Of a stretch of 64,000 bases of DNA, positions 23,164 through 32,955 are shown one piece after another. Every line of letters begins with the position of its first letter. Position 1 is the stretch's first letter. The stretch is taken from assembly GCA_900642245.1 (NCBI GenBank), contig CAAAJI010000007.1, forward strand, positions 25,062 to 89,061. Reading direction: 5' to 3'. A program made the position numbers and the translations under genes. The notes below the pieces were generated by a model that ran no database searches, had not been told where the DNA came from, and was given only the letters and a program-made list of their open reading frames with translations. The DNA comes from Fragilaria radians (Eukaryota; Bacillariophyta; Fragilariophyceae; Fragilariales; Fragilariaceae).

Positions 23164-25437
23164 TCATCCGTTTAAAGTGGAGAGGAATACTAACAGAGAT
23201 TTGGAACTTGATTCTTGTGCTTCGTCCAATACAGAATGATTCCAACGATCTTTAGCATTCAAATCTGCGCCAAAATCTACCAGTATCTTAATTGCCGCTG
23301 CATTGCCTTCAGCAGCTGCTATATGAGAAGCAGTTCGTCTATCATAATCAGCCGCGTTCACGTTAATGCCAGCTCTTAACAGATGCTTTAGTGTCAAAAT
23401 GTCTCCATTAAATACTGATTGACATAACATCGATGCTGCCAAAGAATTCTTGGTGCAGAGCTTCGCGCCGTTACGTATCAAGACTTCCATGGTATCCTCG
23501 TGGCCTTTTACAGCTGCCTCAAATAATGCAGTTATGCCGTGCACATCAACAGCATTAGGATCAGCCTGAAAGTCTAAGAGCAACTTCGTGGCGTCGGTAT
23601 TGCCTTTCATGGCTGCCACCATTAACGCTGTTCGACGATCGTAATCAGAACTATTTGGGTCGAATCCATGGTCACACATAAAAGTGATGGTTGCAGTGTC
23701 CCCCCGAGAGGCTGCAAATAAGAATTTGGTGATATTGTCATCTTCTTTCTTTCGCATTCTCATATTGATGAGGTATTTTATGTCGAAGACGGAGTCCTGG
23801 TCGTCAACAGGATGTGGCTCATTGCCTACATCCGAAGGCGCCTTACTACGCGAGACATGTAATATCTTAACTTTTGAAATGCTTGACTTTATTTGTCTGC
23901 GTGAAGGTAGGTCTTGTCTTTTTGATCTACTCTCGTTCAATAAATTCTTTAATATCTGATCTGCACTTGTAGGGAAATCCTCAGCAATCTTTTTGTACGA
24001 CAATTTTGAAATAGTTAGAGTTTTACATATAGATTTGGTATAGGCAGAAAACAGCGGAGGGGACTCGGTAAAGAATGCAACATCGTTAACAAATTTACCT
24101 CCATCGATGGCAAAATCCGCATGTCCTGCTTGATAGCAAGTAACACTTCCATCTACAAGAAGATAGAGACGAGAACAAGTAGACCCAGCCTTCATTAGCT
24201 CTTCTTCAGGACCGTACATCTCAACCGTGCAAAGCGATAAGAAAGTATCCACGAATTGCTGCTTCGTATGACTCATGAGTCCGGACTGCAGCAACGATGA
24301 CATGTATAATTTTCTCAAGACTTTGCGTTGTATACCGCCAGGAAATTGTTTGAGAACCTGGTCATCGGATAACTCTTTTCCTTGGAATCCCAACTTTAAT
24401 TGCACCTTGAGACTTCGTAACGTATCACTGTCAATATGATTCCTCTGGCAGTACTCTTTAAGGATTCCCAGAGCGTCTCGATATGAGCCTGTCTTTTCTG
24501 CTTGTTTGACAATAATTAAGGTCATAGAACCGATTATCCAGGAGCTAATGATTAAGTTGAGTAACATGTAGGCAATGCCCCATACTTGTTCCATGGCATT
24601 GACTGGAGAATAGTCACCATATCCCACAGTGGCGAATGTCGCAACAGCCCAATACAAGGAAGTAACGTATTTCTCAAAGGTTGTAAGGCTTGAATTCTCT
24701 GATCCAATCCAAGTTTTCTCAACATTAAAATCATACTGACGTGCAATAAAGAAAAGGGCACAAGCCGAAAAGTGTGACCAAACAAATGCAGCAGCGAAAT
24801 TTCTAATCACTGTAAACCAAGCAAGTGAAACCTTGGCGTGATATTGAAGAATATCAAAAAGGTGTTTGACACGATGTACACGAACCAGTTTTATCAAACG
24901 AAAAAATGCCAAACATTGTGTTGTCGAATTGTCTCTCCCGATCAAACCCGCAAGAGCTAGTACCAAAGCGTAAAAAGGGAGAACTCCTAGTACGTCGATA
25001 ATGAACATCTTAATCAAATATTTCTTTGTAATCAATTTTTGATCACAAATAAGTTGACTGTCCTCGTTGAAATATGCAAGCCGAAAGTTGATGCCAATAT
25101 CAATTACGAAGATAGATGTCAACACATATTCAAGGATGGAAAAGGCGTCATTCGCTTGCATCAAACCACCGGGTTCAAATGCAATTTGAAGCGGCTCCAA
25201 AAGTAGGGTGATGATCGCTCCGATGACAGTTAGAATCCACCATGATTTGTAATATTTATTCCAAGGAAAAATAACACCTCGAATCTCTTCCAACTTCGCC
25301 AATTTACGAGCAGCCGATTGAGAAATACCCACGACGCTTGATGCAGGACGCCAGCTAACTTCACGATACCTTTCGGACAAAGAGATACAAGCTGAGGAGG
25401 TCGTGTCGCTTTCCCGACTTGAAATGGGGTCTTTCAT
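23164..25437 (-). CDS. Voltage-gated K+ channel with cyclic-nucleotide-binding-like domain and ankyrin repeats
   Basis: A 757-residue membrane channel starting at the ATG at 25437. Six transmembrane segments lie between about residues 65 and 310. S4 carries basic residues every third position (FFRLIKLVRVHRVKHLF: R180, K183, R186, R189). The pore helix and K+ selectivity filter are SLYWAVATFATVGYGD, with the filter at 270-275. A C-linker and CNBD-like region follows (about 375-490; SRLYLLVDGSVTCYQ). After a basic linker come about five ankyrin repeats (~560-745), two of which share DYDRRTA and AAxxGN. This is the layout of plant AKT/SKOR channels. Voltage-dependent K+ flux at the plasma membrane or an endomembrane is expected; cyclic nucleotide binding is not guaranteed, since plant relatives often do not bind it. 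No intron is seen. Confidence 0.9.
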   Translation of the reverse strand: MKDPISSRESDTTSSACISLSERYREVSWRPASSVVGISQSAARKLAKLEEIRGVIFPWNKYYKSWWILTVIGAIITLLLEPLQIAFEPGGLMQANDAFSILEYVLTSIFVIDIGINFRLAYFNEDSQLICDQKLITKKYLIKMFIIDVLGVLPFYALVLALAGLIGRDNSTTQCLAFFRLIKLVRVHRVKHLFDILQYHAKVSLAWFTVIRNFAAAFVWSHFSACALFFIARQYDFNVEKTWIGSENSSLTTFEKYVTSLYWAVATFATVGYGDYSPVNAMEQVWGIAYMLLNLIISSWIIGSMTLIIVKQAEKTGSYRDALGILKEYCQRNHIDSDTLRSLKVQLKLGFQGKELSDDQVLKQFPGGIQRKVLRKLYMSSLLQSGLMSHTKQQFVDTFLSLCTVEMYGPEEELMKAGSTCSRLYLLVDGSVTCYQAGHADFAIDGGKFVNDVAFFTESPPLFSAYTKSICKTLTISKLSYKKIAEDFPTSADQILKNLLNESRSKRQDLPSRRQIKSSISKVKILHVSRSKAPSDVGNEPHPVDDQDSVFDIKYLINMRMRKKEDDNITKFLFAASRGDTATITFMCDHGFDPNSSDYDRRTALMVAAMKGNTDATKLLLDFQADPNAVDVHGITALFEAAVKGHEDTMEVLIRNGAKLCTKNSLAASMLCQSVFNGDILTLKHLLRAGINVNAADYDRRTASHIAAAEGNAAAIKILVDFGADLNAKDRWNHSVLDEAQESSSKSLLVFLSTLNG

Positions 25438-28400
25438 TCTCACTTTTCATCAATTTTTATTCTTTTTCCATATTCTGTATTAATTAATTGGAAAACAAAA
25501 GAATATCCCGTTGGATATAACTCGAATGTTTTCCAGGCTCAAATAACTAGCAATTTCCTGCTTGAAAAAGTAGAAACTATCAAGGCATAATCCTTTTACA
25601 GCATCTGCGATATGAGACAAAATCCTTACAATACCAACCCAAGATAGGAGGGCTAAGCAAAGTCCAGATTAGAACATGAAACAAAGCCACTATTGCTGAA
25701 ATCAGAGAGGCATGACAATGGAGCATAGAGTGAGTACGAAAAGGAAAATAAAAGATACGTCAAATCCAGTAGCAGAAAACCGAAGGTCTACTGCTAGGTA
25801 TTTACAGGTCTTAATTATCTGCTATAGCTCATGAAAGTCTACTATGTACCTAAATTCTTACAAGGGAAAGTGAACATTCATACCACAATACCTGATATCA
25901 GAAGAAGCCTACCGATTTCAACAAGAATAGTGTATGAGGAAAGAGGGAGCATCACAAACGTCCAAACCAGCATCAGTGACTTGTTGTACAAGGTTATGTC
26001 TTGCCAAGAGAAATACATGGTGCTTTACTGTGTAGAGATGGGATAATGCTTTATTTTGTCAAGAAGTTAATCAATATAGCGGGATTTTTCAGTTGGCAAC
26101 AGTCATATAGTATGCTTTGAAAATGATGAAAGGAGTAAAATAGAGATAGCCTATTTATCATGCAGAGAATAACACTGAATTTGATGATAATTTGAATTAT
26201 TTTCATCGAATTTCACTGTAATGAGCAGTTCCATAGAGTGGGAGCAGCGATGAGAATATAGTTAAAGATTTAAAAGATTAATCATGGTATACGCTCTAAT
26301 TTGTGAAGTACAATTAATCTTGAAGAGGGTTTTAACAAGGATCACAATGTTGAAAAATTGAATCTTTGATATCTTTTAATAGGGTATCAACAGCCCGATG
26401 ATTGGTTTTTTGAATGGATATATGAACGAACATAGTTTTATGCAATCAAGATGAAGGGGAGAGGGTCTTCCAATAGTTGCACGTAAGTTCAACATTTTAC
26501 TGAGTCAAAGCAAGGAAGGAAATATTGATGAAGGTAGCCAGAGATGGAACATCGAAGAACTAAAGACTTATTACAAGCTGAAGTCATTGAAAACCAGATA
26601 GAACCTGAGGATAACAGTTGAGAAATGTTTGAAGAAATTTATAGGAAGATGTAATAAATGCAGACGACGTGTACACAAGTAATTCCTATGAAGTGAACGG
26701 ATTTACAGACAAATTCCGGTACATATGGAAGTAGGGGTTAGGGGTTAGGGGTAAGTGAACGGATTTACTGACAAATGCAACGATTCCGGTACATATGTAC
26801 AAAGAAGAAACACAAGAGAATATGCAAGAAATAGAAGTAATTATGATACCGCAGAGACATATAAACAGAACAAAAAATAAAAATCGAAGAGACAGATTTC
26901 TTGATTGCTGACAGGAGGTGCAGATAATGTAGCAAGATGAGATGAGTTTCTCTACGATATTGAAAAGTGTGCAGAGAGAATAAGGTTTGTAGATGACTGA
27001 TGTATTGAAGTAGCAAAGCGGATAGCACCAGCAAGTTACAAGGATGCTGCAAACGAATATAACAAATCAAAGGAAATGAATATGGTTCGTGACACAAATT
27101 TAAAAGTATTCAGCCTCAAAAAGAGTCAACTAGATGGTGGGAGATTTTAAACAAATATTACAACAATTTCTTTAGCATTATGATGTAAAGAGTGAATTTT
27201 ACAAGGATTCTGTCGTAAACAGCAACGACCTTGATTAAGGAAAGCTCAAAATTGGAAAATTAAACGTTTCATCACATTTTGGGGCTTCCTTCACAAGCAA
27301 TTATAAAGTCAATCTCAAATATTCCGATCTCTATTGACTATGGATAAATGATTTTTCATTTTCTACATCAAAAGTAAAACAGAATAATTATGAATGAGCT
27401 AAATCAAGGTTCAAAGATTGTGGTACATTATATAAACATGTAGGATACTCAACAAATCGTACAGATGTTTATTGAGTCTACAACTTGACAGCAAAAGGAG
27501 CTTACTTTCTCGTGATCCAATCTATTTTTCGAACAGTACACCGCATTACAATGACCGATCATGCAAAGATACAACTCGTAAATTGGTAGGACATTACAGA
27601 CAAGGCTACGAATAGAGAAGACATCCCATATGAGGAAAAGAGTAACGATAATTACTTTCAGAATGATAGTTATGATTAACGTACAGAATCAGGACCTGAA
27701 ATAAAGCATCATACTATGGGATTAAGCAGGAAGTTGCGTGTGAACAGCTAGATTCCCTTTGAAGTTTAGAAGAGAAAATTGTTGACATTCGGATTCTCAC
27801 AACCCATAGACTGAATAATCATTGGGCTATGCATTCATGGGCAATGTACTCAGTGGATAGACAGATCCAACAACAAATGAAGAAGCAATGTCTAGACCAG
27901 ATGTAGAAAAATAAAAAGAAGGTTAAGAAAAAACATGAATGGCACGAATGTCCAAAAATTCTGGGAGATATCAATAAGGATATGATTCGCCAAATATAAA
28001 ATCACTGGGATCAAGATGGGCTTGTGAACTGCAGGAATTGGAATTTACTTGTCAAGACGCAAAAGGGTATAAACAAATCACTGGAGTTGATTCTACATGC
28101 TCAATCTCATCGATGGCGAAAAGATTATAGAAATTAAGAATCAAGAAACCGAAGCTTCAAGAATGCATCGGAAGTGAGATTCTAGTCCCTAAAAAGGATT
28201 TCATTTCCAAGGCCTAAAAACCTTGATTTGATTGTTGACTACAAATTTCACAATTACAGAAATCATTCGTAGAGAAAGCTCTTCAGCAGAACCGAATATA
28301 CGTTTTGAATATGTATAACAGACTCAATGATCAGAAGATACAAAATTTTAAAGTCCGGATGTTTTAAACTCATTTCGAGACCATACGAAAAATATCAATG

Positions 28401-29147
28401 CTCCCTCATCATAATGCTATGGACGTGGTGATGATGTCATCGAATCTCAGATCATGGGATTGGCGTTATTTCTTTAGGGAAAAGGTGGCCACATTCTTTC
28501 AGCTATTGTCCAAACAGTCACTTTCATCAATCAGACAACATTTTGAATCACCATGAAACTATATGTTGAAAGGACAGTGCAATTTGTTTTAAGGAACAAT
28601 CAAACTACTTCTGGGCATACAAATCACTTAGATGCCAGTTATCATTTTTTAGGATTCGAATGAGAAGAATGCCTAAATTGATTGAATGCGCCAATTCAGA
28701 AGAAAAATGTAACTGACTTTTACAAGAAGAGACTACCAATCCAAATGATGAGGAGAATATGTATAGGCTAATGAAAGAAAGAAAAGTTTAAAAAGCTTAA
28801 TATTCACAAAATAAGAATGGAGTCATAATTAGGAAAGAAGTGAGTAAGTGTAATGGAATACCAGAGAGTCCAGTATAAATTGGTAGAAATCGTAACAGTC
28901 TCCGCTTTCGAAAAAATTGATTGCCTGTTACTGTAGAATCGTCACAAAGGAGTATTTTTCCTGTAACTTTTTGTGGGGATATTAATGCAACAGTTAAGCG
29001 TCTACCACGTAGATGAAATAGTCACTGAAGAAATTGTTTTTTTCTTGTTCCCCCCTCCCTCTGTTGATTTGGTGGCTTGAGCTGAATCGGCGTGTTATTT
29101 TATACCAGTTCTCTTTGTCGAAAAGTGTAGCAACCCAACAGTCGGTG
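25438..29147. other. Long gene-poor stretch
   Basis: 3.7 kb with no gene I can support. It holds a small telomere-like insertion (separate entry). Frames at 25831-26046 (plus, 71 codons) and 26765-27097 (minus, 110 codons) are low-complexity and match nothing I know. The run 27.1-28.9 kb has purine-rich coding-like fragments broken by stops, possibly a very old retroelement, but no diagnostic motif was found. Confidence 0.4.
26691..26797. repeat. Telomere-like TTAGGGG run between direct repeats
   Basis: The sequence AAGTGAACGGATTTACAGAC, then TTCCGGTACATATG, occurs twice (about 26691-26727 and 26753-26797) with small differences: one T for A change and a few extra bases. Between the copies is GTAGGGGTTAGGGGTTAGGGGT, close to a TTAGGG-type telomere repeat. 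The arrangement looks like a local duplication with telomere-like filler, as left by break repair. Confidence 0.7.
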
Positions 29148-30059
29148 ATGGACTCTGCTGATGGCAGCGTCAAATCAACAGATGTTGCTGCTAAGGAAGT
29201 ATCAGTCTTACATGATTTAATATCTGGAGGGGTTGCTGGTTCTATGTCGGTTATTGTGGGCCATCCATTCGATACCATCAAGGTGCGGCTACAGACCTCG
29301 TCGTCTGTTTCGATGAAAAGTAGCCTAAGTGGTAGTTTTGGGTCACTTTTTCGTGGAATGGCAGCACCTCTCTCTACTGCTGCTATGGTAAATGCGATAA
29401 TATTTGCTTCCTACGGAACATCGTCGCGATGGTGGGACACATATCTCCCTCACACTATGGATCATGGACATGATCCGTGGTACAAATCGTTTGTTTGTGG
29501 ATCATTCGCCGGATTTTGTCAAGCCATAGTCATATGTCCCATGGAACACTTGAAATGCAGGCTTCAGATGACAGGAGATTCTATTTATACGGGCCCATTG
29601 CAAACGTCAAAATTAATTTTCAAATCCCATGGAATTCCTGGTCTCTTTCGCGGTTGGAATTCTACTCTCATCCGAGAAATTCCTGCGTTTGGTGCCTACT
29701 TTTCAGTCTATGACTACGTTAAAGACTATATTAATGATTACTATAGCTCGCATGGAGAACGAGCTGAGTCTCACACCTGGATTGCATCTGCCTTCGCGGG
29801 TGGAATCTCTGGATCTGTCACCTGGATTATGATTTATCCAATCGATGTCATCAAAACTCGGATTCAAACCGCTCCCATTCAAACTCCATCTCATGAGCTT
29901 AGAATCATATCTGTCGGTCTTGATTTAATTAGGCAACATGGATGGCCAATATTATTTCGAGGTCTTGGAGTCACCTTAATGCGTGCTTTCCCTGTCAATG
30001 GCATCATATTCCCTGTCTATGAATTTACACTCTCTCATCTGACTAACTTAGACTCATAG
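29148..30059 (+). CDS. Mitochondrial carrier family (SLC25) transporter
   Basis: A 303-residue protein from ATG 29148, the normal length for the family. The frame continues upstream but would add an unusual leader. The three-fold repeat is clear: each repeat has a carrier signature, PFDTIKVRLQ (40-49), PMEHLKCRLQ (131-140) and PIDVIKTRIQ (231-240), followed by the GxxxLFRG-type loops SLFRGM, GLFRGW and LFRGLG. Six transmembrane helices are expected in the inner mitochondrial membrane. The second signature and RAFPVNGIIFPVYE resemble the carnitine/acylcarnitine and basic amino acid (ornithine) branch, so a solute of that kind is likely, but the exact substrate cannot be read from sequence. No intron. 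Confidence 0.88.
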   Translation: MDSADGSVKSTDVAAKEVSVLHDLISGGVAGSMSVIVGHPFDTIKVRLQTSSSVSMKSSLSGSFGSLFRGMAAPLSTAAMVNAIIFASYGTSSRWWDTYLPHTMDHGHDPWYKSFVCGSFAGFCQAIVICPMEHLKCRLQMTGDSIYTGPLQTSKLIFKSHGIPGLFRGWNSTLIREIPAFGAYFSVYDYVKDYINDYYSSHGERAESHTWIASAFAGGISGSVTWIMIYPIDVIKTRIQTAPIQTPSHELRIISVGLDLIRQHGWPILFRGLGVTLMRAFPVNGIIFPVYEFTLSHLTNLDS

Positions 30060-30397
30060 TCAGCGTATTTCAAAAACTAGGAATCGATCGTATTAGTGTG
30101 AACGACAGCTACAAACGAGATAGCATTTATTGTGAACCAATTTTATTGAAATTAAAATAGAAACCTTATCCATCAAGAGCTTTAACTGCTGTACAAAATA
30201 CGTATTAAGTTTAACGATTCAAGGATACTGAAATTTTATTGGATTTTGTACCTAAGAAAACTTTCTCAGACAAATTCATCCCGGAAACTTTACTTTGCAA
30301 AAATGTTAGAAATCCAAATAATGGACGCTTAGACTCTTCTCATATTTTAGGACTGTCGAATATTTGAAAATGAATACATCCTGCCGCTCCCCCACCC
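30060..30397. other. Short intergenic spacer between convergent genes
   Basis: 338 bases between the carrier and EF-hand genes, which converge here. AT-rich; nothing else noticed. Confidence 0.5.
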
Positions 30398-31208
30398 CTA
30401 TTCAGAATTGTTGCTAAAGTAGGAGGATAATGTTTGGAAGCTTTGATTCTGCTCTGTTGTCTTCCTGGGAAGTGTAAAGAGCCTATCGAGGGATGATGCT
30501 GGCTTTAGCCTCGGCTTTCTCAATTCGATATTGCTTTGCTGCTTGCTTTCGTGCGATGCTATAGTTTTCAATTTCACTGGAACTGTCAACATGGCAATTG
30601 CCTTTTCCATGGGACTTAATTTCAATTTGGAAGTGACTAGAGCATTTTCGGATTCCACAATTAACTCGGCCCAACTCTGTCGCTTCTTTAACTTTTCATC
30701 CTTAACTAGCTTCCTCCACAATTTTTTCCGTGATTTACCTTCTGCTTCATTTGTTTCTAAATTAGGATTGGAGACACGAGTGACAACGTCAGAACTAGCA
30801 AGCTGCTCCAAGACGACAAATGCCATATCATCCAGTGTGACACCTATAGCCTGGCAATACCTAGCTAAAAATATGGAAAATTCATGGCGATCTAGTACTT
30901 GGTCATTATTGTCGTCCACCTCACTCCACAGCCTTGATATGACGCGTGAATCAAACATGATTTCCCGAGCTTCGCAATATTGCTCAATACCCAAGAATAC
31001 CTCTTGCTTATCAAGCGTTCCGTTTTCGTTCGCATCTTTACGGCAATGTTTTTTGGTGAGGTGATGTGAATATAGGTCGTGAAGGATCACAAAGATTCAT
31101 GAGCGTCTTACCCCAAATATCAAAGAGACGAGGTAAAACAAGCCATCCTTCAGCGTCACGACATCGCTTTCCTTCGCTGTCGTCGATGCTCTTCTCTTCA
31201 AGAATCAT
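30398..31208 (-). CDS. EF-hand calcium-binding protein, two exons
   Basis: I join exon 1 (31208 down to 31112) to exon 2 (31035 down to 30398), giving 244 residues; a stop codon lies directly before the ATG at 31208. The 76-nt intron begins GTAAGA and ends TAAAG. Splicing completes the first EF-hand: the entering helix RLFDIW is joined to the loop DANENGTLDKQE. A second EF-hand follows with loop DDNNDQVLDRHE. Both loops keep Asp at position 1 and Glu at 12, so calcium binding is plausible. The C-terminal 120 residues are basic and Ser-rich (KSRKKLWRKLVKDEKLKKR) without a known domain. Unspliced, translation would begin at a later ATG inside the intron and lose the first helix. Probably a cytosolic or nuclear calcium sensor; partner unknown. 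Confidence 0.78.
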
Positions 31209-32385
31209 TTATCAGCAGCCTTCTCTCGATCCGAGTTACGCGTTATCAATCGGCAATCGTCGTTTAGGAGGAGTAGAACTTTGATCCAAAATAGGTATTC
31301 CAACAAGGTTTTCAGAAAATATTGGGCTTAAATCTTTATGTCCTTATCCATTCGGTACTCGGCAATTAGAGATATGACTAAGTCTCTATGATTATGCAAG
31401 TACTCTATATAAATACGAAGCGCTTAAATTCTTTGAGACTAGTCAAAAATGATCCCGCTTTAAGAGCTTGGAAATCTTTAAAAGTCTATTATTGCCATCA
31501 TTCACGTTCAAAGAATTAAAATTTGGACACCTCACGGGTAACCATCTTCAAGTCCCTTGTTGTCATTTAGGATTGAAATAATTAGTCACGAGTAAGCGAT
31601 GACCGAGCAATACCTATACTGTACTCTAAGTATTGAGACTGGCATTGAAGTTCGATTTGAAAGTCATTTCAATATTAAACATAAGAATGTTTCGATCATT
31701 ACAGAAAATTATTTATGCGCAACTGAAAAGACATCAATAAAGGGGGAACTTGCCAACTTCAATGCAAAAGAATGTTGCTTTGCTCTCAACTTTTTTGCTC
31801 AGACTGACTGTGAGTGGATCAACAGGTCCAAATAAAGGAAAACAAATTGACAAAACAGACTAGATCCTACAAAGAAATCCATTTTTATTATTGTTTTGAT
31901 AATCTGAACATTGAATGGGAAGTAAAATCATTAAGGAATTTTCCATCATAGTCTATTGGGAATATCCCAGTTTTATACATAGAAAGACAGCATGCACTAT
32001 TCTGATAGGGTTAATGCTTATGTCCATCCCAAACCATGCTTTCAACGAATTCCAATGCATTGTTGTTTGCCCATTTCTGTAATAATCCTGGTAAATCATC
32101 AACCAGCTTATCAACTAGTGCTCCAAGGAACTTCATTTTTCTCCTCATCTAGTTTTTGTGTCCACATTATGTTTGGACAAAATGATTGGGAATATCTGCT
32201 GTGATAATGAGTCTTCATTGTGATTCTTAAATTGGTAACTTTAGTAGTGTAGAATGTAGAATCGGCCAATGCACTTGTACTTTTAGTTAATCTTCAATAT
32301 TGTCCAGCTGTGTGCTTCCAATGGTAGAGTTTCTTGCCTTAGTTCTTCCATAATTCTTCTTCACTAAAAATGCAATACTCTTGCC
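31209..32385. other. Intergenic, nothing recognised
   Basis: 1.2 kb between the EF-hand gene and the solo LTR. A 78-codon plus frame at 31599-31835 is not convincing. No other structure was seen. Confidence 0.45.
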
Positions 32386-32955
32386 TGACATACCTTTGAG
32401 TTAAGTTCATTAAGATAATACCTAACACAATAGGCAGTATAGTCTAGCAACACCACAATAGGATACTAAGACTAAGAGATATGTGGGTGTACCGTTTCTG
32501 GAGACGTCCAAGTTATTGTTAGTACATAGTAAATAATACTAGAAACAATGTTCTTATATTTACTCATCTAAATCTAGAATATATTGCACAGTTAACCGTT
32601 CTTTCTATACCTTCCACAAATTCAATTAAGACATAGTCTTATATGAATTTTGTGATGCTTAATATTGCTAATTAATGAAGAAGACCATGTAATATCTTTT
32701 CAGGACGGTCATATTAATATGGTAGGAATAATTACAGATTCCCAAGTAACAAAGGGGAATCTATCAAGGGTCATGGTTCATGAATCTAAGTTGTGAATCT
32801 AAGATCAGATAAGCCTAGAAGCTAAGTGTTGAATGTAACACATAAGTAAAAGAGACTACATGGTTGTTGGAAAGTTCACAAGAGATCTAATGTAAATGTA
32901 ACTTTATTTGATTATAATTTACAATTTGTATAAACTCTTTGACTAGCTTAGAGCA
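32386..32955 (-). mobile_element. Complete solo LTR of a copia-type retrotransposon with 5-bp target duplication
   Basis: The 570-bp unit begins TGACATACC and ends TTAGAGCA on the plus strand, the TG...CA ends expected of an LTR. It is flanked on both sides by the same five bases, TTGCC (32381-32385 and 32956-32960), a target-site duplication made at integration. No internal region remains, so this is a solo LTR left by recombination between two LTRs. By comparison with the TATA-like box in copy 1 and a plus-strand gag/protease relic ahead of copy 4, this copy is probably in minus orientation. Confidence 0.9.

Noticed and set aside
26691..26797. A chromosome end or telomere
   Set aside because: Only about three TTAGGGG units, flanked on both sides by ordinary sequence and genes.
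27100..28900. An old retroelement on the plus strand
   Set aside because: Coding-like fragments are present, but no diagnostic gag, protease, integrase or RT motif could be read.
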